Shown piece by piece: positions 14,281 to 22,857 of a stretch of 64,000 bases of DNA. The stretch covers positions 1,819,501-1,883,500 of the forward strand of contig NZ_CP157794.1 in assembly GCF_040111675.1 (NCBI RefSeq), written 5' to 3'. The position numbers were made by a program, and so were the translations under genes. Source of the DNA: Salinarimonas sp. Lineage in GTDB: Bacteria > Pseudomonadota > Alphaproteobacteria > Rhizobiales > Beijerinckiaceae. The notes under the pieces are model-generated. The model worked only from the letters and a program-made list of their open reading frames with translations, did no database searches and had not been told where the DNA came from. Position 1 is the stretch's first letter; every line of letters starts with the position of its first letter.

Positions 14281-16197
14281 ATGTCGGTGGACATGAAATC
14301 AACTGCTTTCCCCAAGGGCGGTGGGGAAACGGCAGCCCTGATCCGGTCCTTCGACTGGAGCACGACGAAGCTTGGCCCTTTGGAAGACTGGCCGAGATCA
14401 CTGGTGACCGCTGTCGGCATCATTCTGGGCGCCGGCGCGCCGATCGCCGTCTACTGGGGTGCGGATCACGTCCTCGTCTACAACGACCTCTGGCGAGAGC
14501 TGATCGGCGACAAGCACCCGGCGGCGCTGGGGCGACCGGCGCGCGAGGTCTTCCCGGAAATCTGGAACGAGATCGGTCCGCTGCTCGACGGCGTTCGGGC
14601 GGGGGGCGAGGCATCTCGGGTCGACAGCTGGCTGCTCCCGATCGACCGCTCCGGGCGGATCGAGAACGCCTGGTTCAGCTTTCGGTTCGACCCGATCCCG
14701 GACGAGGGCGGCGGGGTCGGCGGGGTCTTCAACACCGCCGCCGAGGTGACCGCGCGGATCCGGGAGGAGCGCGCCCGCGCGGCCGCGGAAGCGGCCTTGC
14801 GCGAGAGCGAGGAGCGAATGCGTCTCGCGATGAGCACGATCGGGATGGTGACCTGGGAGTGGCTCCCGCGCGACGATCGCATCGCGACCAGCGACGGCTT
14901 CGCGGCGCTCTTCGGGTTGCGGACCCTGGCCGGTGCGCAGGACGGCTTCGCCCTGCTGGTGCCGGAGGACCGGGAGGCGCATGTCGGCAAGGTGCGTCGG
15001 GTCGCGTCCGAGGGCGGCAGCTACACCTCGGAATTCCGCTTCCGTCGGCCGGACGACGGCCGTCTCGTCTGGCTCGAGGAGCGCGGCGAAGCGCAGCTCG
15101 ATGCGAGCGGCCACGTGGAGCGGGTGATCGGCGTCGTCTTCGACGTCACGGACCGAAAGCGGGCCGAGGAAGCGCTCCGGGAGAGCGAGGCGCGGTTCCG
15201 GGAATTCGCCGAAGCGTCGTCCGACGCGCTCTGGGTGCGTGACGCCGAGACCCTCGAATGGGAGTATCTCAGCAGCGCCTTCGACACGATCTACGGCATG
15301 GAGCGCGGCGGCGCCGTGGCGTCGCGAAGCGTGTCGACGCTTCTCGACGTGATCGTGCCCGACGACCGGGAGCGCACGCTGCAGGCGATCCGCGGGTTGC
15401 GCGACGGGGAGGGCGTGTACGAGTACCGCATCCGGCGTCCCTCGGACGGGCAGATCCGATGGCTGCGGACGACCGGGTTCAGGCTGATCGACGCCGACGG
15501 CCGGATGCGTCGGCTGGGCGGCATCACCCGGGACGTGACCGAAGAAAGGCAGACGGCGGACCGGATGGACGTCCTCGTGTCCGAGCTCCAGCACCGGACC
15601 CGCAACATCATCGGCGTCATTCGCGCGATCGCCCGGCGCACCCAGCGCGCCAGCGCCTCTCTCGACGAGTTCGCGGAGCAGTTCGCGGCCCGGCTCGACG
15701 CGCTATCGCGCGCCAACGGGCTCCTTTCGACCCTGAAGGAGGGGGACCGGGTCGCGTTCGACGAGCTGCTCCAGGCCGAGCTGCGCGGCCACGGCATCAT
15801 GCCCGATCGCGACGAGGGGCGGATCGTGCTGAGCGGCATCGAGGGCATTCGCCTGCGGTCTGCATCCGTCCAGACGCTGGCGCTCGCCCTGCACGAACTC
15901 CTCACCAACGCGATGAAGCACGGCGCGCTCGGCCGACCGCAGGGATGTCTCGTCATCGCCTGGGAGGTCGTCGGCCCCGTGACCGAGCCTCGCCTGCGGG
16001 TCGAGTGGCGGGAGACCTGGGGAGAGCAGCCCGCCCATGCGCCGGCGGCGTCCCTCGACGGCGGCTACGGGCGGGAGCTGATCGAGCGCGCCATTCCCTT
16101 CCAGCTCGGCGCCGAGACGACCTACGATCTGCGGCCCGACGGCCTGACCTGCATCGTCGTCCTGCCGCTCACGAAGCGCTTCCCGGTTCGTCCGTGA
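14281..16197 (+). CDS. PAS-domain HWE-family sensor histidine kinase
   Basis: A 638-residue soluble kinase with no transmembrane segment. Three PAS domains are visible: about residues 25-160 (atypical), 180-300 (with PAC ending GVVFDVTDRKRAEE) and 310-430 (ending GGITRDVTEERQ). The kinase core has the phosphoacceptor H438 in SELQHRTRN, the N-box HELLTNAMKHGAL (H538, N543) and W576-R577-E578, the defining HWE signature. HWE/HisKA2 kinases often feed the alphaproteobacterial general stress response or light signalling. No response regulator with a receiver lies in the window, so its partner is elsewhere. ATG 14281 follows an unrelated in-frame extension. Confidence 0.9.
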   Translation: MSVDMKSTAFPKGGGETAALIRSFDWSTTKLGPLEDWPRSLVTAVGIILGAGAPIAVYWGADHVLVYNDLWRELIGDKHPAALGRPAREVFPEIWNEIGPLLDGVRAGGEASRVDSWLLPIDRSGRIENAWFSFRFDPIPDEGGGVGGVFNTAAEVTARIREERARAAAEAALRESEERMRLAMSTIGMVTWEWLPRDDRIATSDGFAALFGLRTLAGAQDGFALLVPEDREAHVGKVRRVASEGGSYTSEFRFRRPDDGRLVWLEERGEAQLDASGHVERVIGVVFDVTDRKRAEEALRESEARFREFAEASSDALWVRDAETLEWEYLSSAFDTIYGMERGGAVASRSVSTLLDVIVPDDRERTLQAIRGLRDGEGVYEYRIRRPSDGQIRWLRTTGFRLIDADGRMRRLGGITRDVTEERQTADRMDVLVSELQHRTRNIIGVIRAIARRTQRASASLDEFAEQFAARLDALSRANGLLSTLKEGDRVAFDELLQAELRGHGIMPDRDEGRIVLSGIEGIRLRSASVQTLALALHELLTNAMKHGALGRPQGCLVIAWEVVGPVTEPRLRVEWRETWGEQPAHAPAASLDGGYGRELIERAIPFQLGAETTYDLRPDGLTCIVVLPLTKRFPVRP

Positions 16198-16233
16198 GAC
16201 GCCCGGGCCGCCACGGCGCAGGCGCGGCCGACG

Positions 16234-17199
16234 TCATCCCGCACCCGCGACGACGGGGTTGCGCAGGGTGCCGATCCCCTCGATCTCGCTTTCGACGACG
16301 TCCCCCGGCAGGCAGTAGCGCGTCGGCTTCACGCAGCCCGGGACGGGCCGCCAGCGCCCGCCCAGCTCCGGATCGGCCGACCACGCCGTCCCCGCCGGCG
16401 TGCCGGTGATGATCACCATCCCGGGCCTCAGGGTGAAGCTGGTCGAGAAGAAGTGGATCAGCTCGGCGCAGCTCCAGATCATCGAGGCGGTCGAGCCCGC
16501 CTGGCGCGGCTCGCCGTTGATGCGCGTGCGCAGGGCGAGCGCCTGCGGATCCGGGATCTCGTCGCGCGTGACGATCCAGGGCCCGAGCGGCGCGCTCGTG
16601 TCGAAGGCCTTGCCGCGGCCGAGCTCGTACCAGGTCACGCCCTCCGGAGACGTGCGCACCTGCCGGTCCCGCGCGGTGACGTCGTTGACGATCGTGTAGC
16701 CGAAGACGTGGTCGAGCGCCGCCGCGACCGGGATGTGGCGCCCGGGCCTGCCGATCACGATCGCGAGCTCCGTCTCGCAATCGAGCTTCGTCGTCAGGCG
16801 CGGATCTTGGACGATGGCCTCCTCCGGCCCGATCACGCAGTCCGCCGTCTTGACGAAGAATTCGGGCTCCTTGGCGCTCAGCGGCGTGTTGGCTTTCTCG
16901 GCGTTGTGCTCGCGGTAGTTCGAGCCGGTGCACAGGATGGTCGAGGGGCGCATCGGCGCGCAGAGCGGCGTTCCCGCGAGCGGCAGACGCGTCTCGGCGG
17001 GCGCGGACGCGACGAGCTCCCGCGCGAGCGCGAGGCCGGCGTCGCCCGCGGCGGCGAGGGCGATCGCGTCGGCGACGAGCGGCCGATCGGCGCCGCGCCC
17101 GAGGGCCGCGCAGGCGTCGGCGGCGTCGACGATCGTCTCGGGGTCGGCGAGGAAGCCGAGGCGCGGCGCGCCGCGCGCGCGATGCATCAGGACGCGCAC
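16234..17199 (-). CDS. Fumarylacetoacetate hydrolase family protein
   Basis: A 321-residue FAH-family enzyme. Members hydrolyse, decarboxylate or hydrate 2-oxo acids at a Mg2+/Mn2+ site. Conserved stretches are CTGSNYREHNAE (about residues 90-101), the acidic metal ligands in KLDCETELAIVIG, FGYTIVNDVTARD and ITGTPAGT. The N-terminal 80 residues form the family's lid-like domain. It is the last gene of the FAH-TctC-TctAB-OsmC-FAH operon and starts 4 nt after the OsmC stop. The substrate cannot be deduced; two FAH paralogues in one operon suggest sequential steps on a keto or diketo acid. Confidence 0.88.
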   Translation of the reverse strand: MRVLMHRARGAPRLGFLADPETIVDAADACAALGRGADRPLVADAIALAAAGDAGLALARELVASAPAETRLPLAGTPLCAPMRPSTILCTGSNYREHNAEKANTPLSAKEPEFFVKTADCVIGPEEAIVQDPRLTTKLDCETELAIVIGRPGRHIPVAAALDHVFGYTIVNDVTARDRQVRTSPEGVTWYELGRGKAFDTSAPLGPWIVTRDEIPDPQALALRTRINGEPRQAGSTASMIWSCAELIHFFSTSFTLRPGMVIITGTPAGTAWSADPELGGRWRPVPGCVKPTRYCLPGDVVESEIEGIGTLRNPVVAGAG

Positions 17200-17203
17200 G
17201 GCA

Positions 17204-17722
17204 TCAATCCTCGAAGGCGGCGGCGGGCTCGACCCGCCAGTCGACCCGCATCCGCACGTCGGCGGCGCGGATGAGGTTCATCACCGGGCAGCGGAACTCG
17301 ACGTTCTTCTGCAGCTGGCGGACCCGCGCCTCGGGCTCGTCGGTGTAGAGCACGATCTCCAGCGACAGGGTCTCGTAATAGGGCCGCACTCCGGCGACGC
17401 CCTTGGGGCCGCGCACGTCGATCTCGGCCGAGCAGGAGAAGTCGACGCCGGCATAGGAGAAGCCCATCGCCTTGGCGCAGCCGTTGATGATCACGCCGTC
17501 GCAGCCGACCAACGCCACGAGAACCGTCTCGAGCGGGCTCGGCGCGGTGTTGGTGCCGCCGAGCGTGTCGGGCTCGTCGGTGAAGACGCTGTCGAACTGG
17601 CGCACGCGGACCTCCGTGCGCGTGCCGCCGCGATTGCGCGCGCGCACGGAGCGCACCGCGATCTTCTTCGTCGCCGGGTCGACGCTCGGGGGCAGGATGT
17701 CGGGATCGGGCGCGAGGGTCAT
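17204..17722 (-). CDS. OsmC family protein
   Basis: A 172-residue OsmC/Ohr-like protein. The two family cysteines are C74 (ALVGCD) and C145 (EFRCPVMN), which in the family reduce organic hydroperoxides or act on thiols. The pattern PSPLETVLVALVGC, a helix that begins with the peroxidatic Cys, is diagnostic. It lies between the fused TctA-TctB gene (21 nt) and the second FAH gene (4 nt). An OsmC gene inside a catabolic operon may detoxify an oxidised intermediate; that is inference. Confidence 0.88.
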   Translation of the reverse strand: MTLAPDPDILPPSVDPATKKIAVRSVRARNRGGTRTEVRVRQFDSVFTDEPDTLGGTNTAPSPLETVLVALVGCDGVIINGCAKAMGFSYAGVDFSCSAEIDVRGPKGVAGVRPYYETLSLEIVLYTDEPEARVRQLQKNVEFRCPVMNLIRAADVRMRVDWRVEPAAAFED

Positions 17723-17743
17723 GACGGGCTCCCTGTTCGCGGA

Positions 17744-19711
17744 TCAGGACAGGATGGCGAAGTCGAGAAGGCCTGCCGGCGCGCTCACGCGCATCAGCGC
17801 GAACATGCCGTGGATGCCCGCGAGGATGAGGGCCGCGTAGGCGAGGCCCGTGGCGAGGCGCATGCGCGCGCAGCCGAGCAGGATCCAGGTGAGCAGCACC
17901 ACCGTCGCGATGTCGAAGCCCACGAGCCAGACCCCGAGCCCGTAGGCGAGCAGCGTGGCGAGGAACGGGATCTCGGCGATCGCGGAGGGATCGCGCACGA
18001 CGCCCTCGTCGAGGGCGTGGCGGGTGTCGCGCACGACGATCCAGGCCGCGAGCGCGAGGCCGGGGACGATGGCGAGAGTCGGCAGGAGGCGCGAATCGGG
18101 CGCGAAGCCGAGGGTCTCGTAGGCCGCGTAGCCGAAGACGAGAAGCACCAGCCACGCGAAGGCGAGGCCGATGCGCGTGTCGACGCGCCGCTCCCGCTTG
18201 CGCGGCGCGAGCGCCGGTCCGTCCGTCGCCGCCGCCGCAGCGCGGGCGCGGCGTGCGCGCAGGAGCCCGGCGAGGCGCAGCAGAAGCGGCACGACGATCA
18301 AGGCGGCGATGACGAGGACGCCCGGGCGCAGCAGCCAGGCCCAGCCGTGGATCTGCACGGTGAGCCAGAAATACTGCTCCATCGGCTTGGCCAGCACGAA
18401 GCCGACGAGGACCGGGGCGCGCGGCCAGTCGGCCTGCTTCATCAGCCAGCCGACGACGCCGAGGGTCAGCAGCATGGCGATGTCGCCGAAGGACTGAGTC
18501 GCCTGGTAGGCGCCCGCGACCATGATCAGGAGCAGCGGCGCCGCGATGATGGCGAAGCGAATGCGCGTCAGCCGGGCGATGAGCGGCGTGATGGCGAAGC
18601 AGATCAGGGCGCCCGCGACGGAGGCGAGGGCGACGCTCCAGACGATGACGTACATCAGCTCCGGATTCTCGCGCACGAGGCGCGGGCCCGGATAGAAGCC
18701 GAAGGAGAACAGCGCCCCGAGAAACACGGCGGCGGCCGGCCCGCCGGGGACGCTGAACAGGAGCGTCGGGACGAGATCGGAGATCACGGTGGCGTTGTTG
18801 GCCCCTTCCGCCGCCGCGACGCCGCGGATCTCCCCCTTGCCGAAGCGGCTCTTGTCCTTGGCCGAGCGCATGGCGTGGCCGTAGGCGACCCAGGTCGAGG
18901 CGCTCGCGCCGACGGCCGGCACGAAGCCGCCGAAGACGCCGATCAGGGCGGAGCGGACCACGAGCCAGCGATGGCGCACGAAGGCGCGGGCGCCCTCCCG
19001 CCAGTCCCCGAGCGGAGCGCGCTCGTTGGAGATGCCGCCCCCGGAGGCGAGCATGCCGACCACCTCGGCCACCGCGAACAGGCCGAGCGCGACGATGGTG
19101 AGGGACAGGCCGTCGGCGAGGTAGGGCTGGCCGAAGGTGAAGCGGAAGTCGACGGCCGCGGGCGCGGCGCCGATCGTGCCGAGGAGGATGCCGAAGGCCG
19201 CCGCGGCGAGACCCACCGCGATGTCCTTGCCCACCATGCCGGCCGCGAAGACGAGGCCGACGATGGCGAACATCAGGAGCTCCGGCGTGCCGAGCGCGAG
19301 CACGAGCGGGCCGGCGACGGGGATCGCGAGCGACAGGATGACCGCGCCGAACAGCCCGCCGACCATGGAGGCGAGGAAGCCGACGCCGAGAGCGGTCGCC
19401 GCCTTGCCCTCGCGGGCGAGCGCGTGGCCCTCGATGGCGGTCGGCGCCGAGGCCGGCGAGCCGGGCGCGCCGACGAGCACCGAGGTGATGGTGTCGGAGG
19501 TGTAGATCACCGAGATCGCCCCGAGCAGCAGGGCGAGGCCGGCATAGCTGTCGAAGAGATAGATGAAGGGCAGGAGGATCGACACCGCGGCCACGCCGCC
19601 GAGACCGGGGAGCATCCCGAAGACGAGCCCGGCGAGCATGCCGGCGAAGAGGGCGGCGAGGCGCGCGGGCTCGAGGAGCGCGGACAGGGCCGGGACGAGA
19701 TGCTCGAGCAC
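17744..19711 (-). CDS. Tripartite tricarboxylate transporter permease, TctA-TctB fusion
   Basis: A 655-residue inner-membrane protein. Residues about 1-500 are the large TctA subunit with roughly 12 transmembrane segments. The family motifs GMLPGLGGVAAVSILLPF (about 32-49) and the second copy GGFVPAVGASASTWVAYGHA (about 260) are visible. From about residue 510 (RVDTRIGLAFAWLVLLVFGY), after an Arg/Ala-rich linker, four more hydrophobic segments have the size and position of the small TctB subunit, and no separate tctB gene is present. It lies downstream of TctC (63 nt). Substrates of TTT systems are usually di- or tricarboxylates; here unknown. Confidence 0.88.
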   Translation of the reverse strand: MLEHLVPALSALLEPARLAALFAGMLAGLVFGMLPGLGGVAAVSILLPFIYLFDSYAGLALLLGAISVIYTSDTITSVLVGAPGSPASAPTAIEGHALAREGKAATALGVGFLASMVGGLFGAVILSLAIPVAGPLVLALGTPELLMFAIVGLVFAAGMVGKDIAVGLAAAAFGILLGTIGAAPAAVDFRFTFGQPYLADGLSLTIVALGLFAVAEVVGMLASGGGISNERAPLGDWREGARAFVRHRWLVVRSALIGVFGGFVPAVGASASTWVAYGHAMRSAKDKSRFGKGEIRGVAAAEGANNATVISDLVPTLLFSVPGGPAAAVFLGALFSFGFYPGPRLVRENPELMYVIVWSVALASVAGALICFAITPLIARLTRIRFAIIAAPLLLIMVAGAYQATQSFGDIAMLLTLGVVGWLMKQADWPRAPVLVGFVLAKPMEQYFWLTVQIHGWAWLLRPGVLVIAALIVVPLLLRLAGLLRARRARAAAAATDGPALAPRKRERRVDTRIGLAFAWLVLLVFGYAAYETLGFAPDSRLLPTLAIVPGLALAAWIVVRDTRHALDEGVVRDPSAIAEIPFLATLLAYGLGVWLVGFDIATVVLLTWILLGCARMRLATGLAYAALILAGIHGMFALMRVSAPAGLLDFAILS

Positions 19712-19774
19712 GGGCGGACGCCTCCGTCGGGGGTGCGCAGGGGCGACGCGCCGGGTGGCGCGCCGCCGGCCGGG

Positions 19775-20860
19775 TCAGAAGCTGACGCCGTACTTCGTGC
19801 CGAGCAGGTCTCGCAGGTAGGCGCGAATCTCCGGCGAGGGCCTGAGCGCCGCGAGGAGCGGCCCCTCGACCTCGGACGGCGGGATCAGCGCGTAGCCGCC
19901 GACGACCTCGGCGCTTTCCGTCTGGAACTCGGCATCCGCGTTGATCGCCGGGATCGCCGCCTCGAAGGCCGCGATCGCCTCGTCGGGCGTGCCCTCGGGC
20001 AGGAAGGCGGTGAGGCCGTAATTGTAGGTCGCCGTGCCCACGGCCTGGAACGCGTCCCAGGCGAGCCCGCTCGGCTCCGCGCCGTCGTTCATCGCCGTGT
20101 AGACCTCGTAGACCGAAGGCAGGTCCGGGAAGGCGGGGTCGCGGCCGGTGAGGCGGCCGTCCTCGGCGACGGAGCCGCCCGTCCACAACGGCGTGGCGCG
20201 CCCCGCCGCGACCATGTCCACAACCTGCGTCGCGTAGACCGGGGTGAACTGGTAGTCGAAATTCGTTTCCCCCCGCTCGAAGGCGAGGCGGATCGGCCCG
20301 CGGCCGGGGAAGCCCAGCACGGTCTTGACGTCGAGGCCGAGCACCTCGAACGACAGGAGCCCCGGCAGGTCGCTCGCCGCGGCCGCGATGCCGCCGTAGA
20401 TCAGGGGCACGTCCGGGTCCTTCACCTCGGTCGCCTCGGTCACGCCGGTGGTCGGCGAGACGTAGGCGACGGCGCCGAAGGGCAGGCTGTAGCCCGGGCG
20501 CATGGCGGCCAGATCGTATTCCACGCCCTCCTGCCCGAGCACGAAGGGATTGGAGGTCGACGAGGTGGTGAACAGGATCGTCAGCCCGTCGGGCTGCGCG
20601 TTCTCGGCGAACCAGTTCGCGCCGAGCACCGAGCCGCCGCCGGGACGGTTGACCACCTCGACGTCCGGATTGCCGGGCACGTGGCGCTCCAGGTACTTCT
20701 CCAGGAAGCGGGCCGCGACGTCGGTCGCGCCGCCGGGCGAGAACGGCACGATCACCTGGATGCGCTTGCCGGCGTAGAAGTCCTGTGCGGCCGCCGGGCC
20801 CGCGAGAGCGATGCAGGCGGCCGCGAGGCCGAATGCGAGACGCTTGTCGATCACGCTCAT
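19775..20860 (-). CDS. Tripartite tricarboxylate transporter substrate-binding protein (TctC/Bug)
   Basis: A 361-residue periplasmic binding protein. A signal peptide spans about residues 1-25 (ending GPAAAQ). The TctC/Bug signatures IQVIVPFSPGGATDVAARF and VVNRPGGGS follow at about residues 33-80. It captures a carboxylate and hands it to the TctA-TctB protein encoded next. The length is slightly above the usual 320-330. ATG 20860 gives a clean signal sequence. It is the second gene in the operon, after the first FAH gene. Confidence 0.9.
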   Translation of the reverse strand: MSVIDKRLAFGLAAACIALAGPAAAQDFYAGKRIQVIVPFSPGGATDVAARFLEKYLERHVPGNPDVEVVNRPGGGSVLGANWFAENAQPDGLTILFTTSSTSNPFVLGQEGVEYDLAAMRPGYSLPFGAVAYVSPTTGVTEATEVKDPDVPLIYGGIAAAASDLPGLLSFEVLGLDVKTVLGFPGRGPIRLAFERGETNFDYQFTPVYATQVVDMVAAGRATPLWTGGSVAEDGRLTGRDPAFPDLPSVYEVYTAMNDGAEPSGLAWDAFQAVGTATYNYGLTAFLPEGTPDEAIAAFEAAIPAINADAEFQTESAEVVGGYALIPPSEVEGPLLAALRPSPEIRAYLRDLLGTKYGVSF

Positions 20861-20922
20861 GGCTTTTCCTCCCTGTGCGCTCGCCGCCCCTGTGCCGAGG
20901 CTTCGCGAGCCGTTGCGGGGCG

Positions 20923-21804
20923 TCAGGTCACGGGATTCTCCAGCGTGCCGATGCCCTCGATCGTGACGGCGACGCGGTCGCCGGGCCGCAGGTAGCGCGG
21001 CGGCTCGAAGCCGATGCCGACGCCCGCCGGCGTTCCCGTCGCGATCACGTCGCCGGGCGCCAGCGTCATGGTGGCGCTCAAGGTCGCGATCAGCGTGGGA
21101 ACATCGAAGATCAGGTCGGCGACGCGGGCCTTCTGGCGCACCTCGCCGTCGACCCGCGTGACGAGCTCGAGACGGCCGATGTCGCCGATCTCGTCGGCGG
21201 TGACGATCCACGGGCCCATCGGTCCGAAGCTGTCGAGGCTCTTGCCGATCAGCCACTGGCTGTGCCGGCTCTGCAGCTGGCGCGAGGTCACGTCGTTGAC
21301 GATGGTGTAGCCGAAGACGTGCGCCATCGCGTCCTCGCGCGTCACCTGGAAGGCGCGCCGGCCGATGACCACGCCGAGCTCGCCCTCGTAGTCGACGCTT
21401 CCCGTGGGGTCGAGCGAGGCGCGGATCGGCGCGCCGGGCCCGACGACGCTGCTGCCGGCCTTGGCGAAGACCACGGGGTGCGAGGGGACCTCCTCCTTGC
21501 CGGACGAGTCGAAGCCGCTCTTGTGGAATTCGGTCGCATGCGCGCGGTAGTTCTTGCCGACGCAGACGATCATCTGGCGCGGATCCGGCAGCGGCGCCTC
21601 GAGCCGCGCCTCGGCGAGAGGAATGCGCTGCGCCCCCGGGTCGGCGCGCCGCTCCTCCCAGCGCGCACGCTCGGGCTCCCCACCGGCGATCATCCGGCCG
21701 ATGGCGCCGTGGGCCTCGGCGCCCCGCGCCGCCGCCACGATCTCCTCGCCGTCGACGATGCCGGCGCCCGGGACCTCCCCATGGGTGAACGAGACGATGC
21801 GCAT
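20923..21804 (-). CDS. Fumarylacetoacetate hydrolase family protein
   Basis: A 293-residue FAH-family enzyme, paralogous to the one at the operon's other end. Conserved stretches are CVGKNYRAHATEFHKSGF (about residues 82-99), the metal site VDYEGELGVVIGRR, FGYTIVNDVTSRQLQ and IATGTPAGVGIGF. The length is close to other single-domain FAH hydrolases. I chose ATG 21804 over GTG 21810, because AGAGG lies 5 nt before the ATG and would overlap the GTG. It is the first gene of the operon, divergent from the GntR regulator with 119 nt between them. Confidence 0.88.
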   Translation of the reverse strand: MRIVSFTHGEVPGAGIVDGEEIVAAARGAEAHGAIGRMIAGGEPERARWEERRADPGAQRIPLAEARLEAPLPDPRQMIVCVGKNYRAHATEFHKSGFDSSGKEEVPSHPVVFAKAGSSVVGPGAPIRASLDPTGSVDYEGELGVVIGRRAFQVTREDAMAHVFGYTIVNDVTSRQLQSRHSQWLIGKSLDSFGPMGPWIVTADEIGDIGRLELVTRVDGEVRQKARVADLIFDVPTLIATLSATMTLAPGDVIATGTPAGVGIGFEPPRYLRPGDRVAVTIEGIGTLENPVT

Positions 21805-21816
21805 GGCCACCTCTTT

Positions 21817-21858
21817 TCATATATGATTTGAGCGTATCCATACGGTTTGACGAGTCAA
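21817..21858. promoter_or_regulatory. Operator/promoter region between FAH operon and GntR gene
   Basis: Three inverted repeats lie within 42 nt: TCATATATGA (21817-21826, perfect), CGTAT-CC-ATACG (21833-21844) and TTGAC-GA-GTCAA (21847-21858). On the minus strand TTGACT (21858-21853) could serve as a -35 box with a weak TACGCT -10 about 16 nt on. The first repeat covers the leader of the FAH gene. These are natural sites for the divergent GntR-family protein. Confidence 0.5.
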
Positions 21859-21923
21859 GTGCAGCATGGCACTTTCTCGATCGAACTTTCCTCACCAATG
21901 GTCGCGTCTTGCCGCGACGACGG

Positions 21924-22685
21924 ATGACCGAGAGCATGCGGACCGCTTCCACGCCGACGAGCCGGAGCCCGGAGGGGCGCGGCGCGTCCGAGGCGTCGCT
22001 CGTGGACGCCGCCTACGCGGCGCTGCGCAGCGACATCATCGCCGGGCGGCGGCGCCCCGACGAGCGCCTGCGCATGGAGCGGCTGCGGACGATCTACGGC
22101 ATCGGCGTCACGCCGCTGCGCGAGGCCCTGCAGCGGCTCGCGGCGGACGGGCTCGTCGTCGCCACGGGGAGCCGCGGCTTTTCCGTGGCGCGGCTCGCCG
22201 CGGCGGATTTCGCGGACCTCAACCGGGCCCGCATCGCCGTGGAGACCGCGGCGCTGCGGCTGTCGATCCCGGCCGGCGACGACGACTGGGAGGCGGACGT
22301 CGTCGCGGCCGCCTACGCGCTCGAGAAACAGGACCGGCTGCTCCAGAGCGGCGAGGCGGACCTCGAGCGCTGGGAGGCGGCGAACGCCCGCTTCCACCAC
22401 GCCCTCGTCAAGGCTTGCGGGACGGAGTGGCTGCTGCGCGTGCGGCAGAACCTGCAGGACCAGTGCGAGCGCTACCGGCGCGCCTCGATCGGCGCGGAGC
22501 GCCGGGCCCGCGATCTCATGAGCGAGCACCGGGAGATCGCGCGCGCGGCTCTCGCGCGCGACGTGGCGGCGACCTGCGCTCTGGTCGAGGCCCACTTCCA
22601 GCGTACCGGCGAGGGCCTCGACGGCTTCCTGACCGAGCCCGCGGCGGCGACGCGACCGTCCCGGGGCGGCCTCGCCTCCGGCTGA
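21924..22685 (+). CDS. GntR family transcriptional regulator, FCD domain
   Basis: A 253-residue regulator. The winged helix-turn-helix lies at about residues 25-90 (LVDAAYAALRSDIIAGR, then GVTPLREALQRLAADGLV). An all-helical FCD effector domain follows at about 100-225, with metal-type histidines in FHHALVKACG and SEHREIARAAL. FCD regulators usually sense small organic acids and repress neighbouring catabolic operons, which fits the divergent FAH-TTT operon. The start is ATG 21924; the upstream extension overlaps the operator region. A short Ser/Pro/Thr-rich N-terminal tail precedes the HTH. Confidence 0.88.
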   Translation: MTESMRTASTPTSRSPEGRGASEASLVDAAYAALRSDIIAGRRRPDERLRMERLRTIYGIGVTPLREALQRLAADGLVVATGSRGFSVARLAAADFADLNRARIAVETAALRLSIPAGDDDWEADVVAAAYALEKQDRLLQSGEADLERWEAANARFHHALVKACGTEWLLRVRQNLQDQCERYRRASIGAERRARDLMSEHREIARAALARDVAATCALVEAHFQRTGEGLDGFLTEPAAATRPSRGGLASG

Positions 22686-22857
22686 AGCGCCGGCCGGCGC
22701 GGGCTCGCTCCCCGACCGGCGCGCGCGGCGTCGTCGACCCTCACGACGCCCGATCCCCACTCGACAAATAAGGATTGGTAGGGATTATCATCGTGTGAGA
22801 GTCGCGCAGCCCCGCCTGCCGGCGAAGACGGTCCCGCGGCATGGAGGTCACCCCCTG

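Noticed and set aside
16928..20995. A 1355-residue plus-strand ORF
   Set aside because: It lies entirely opposite the FAH/OsmC/TTT genes, is Arg/Ala/His/Asp-rich with no domain, and is a GC-rich shadow.
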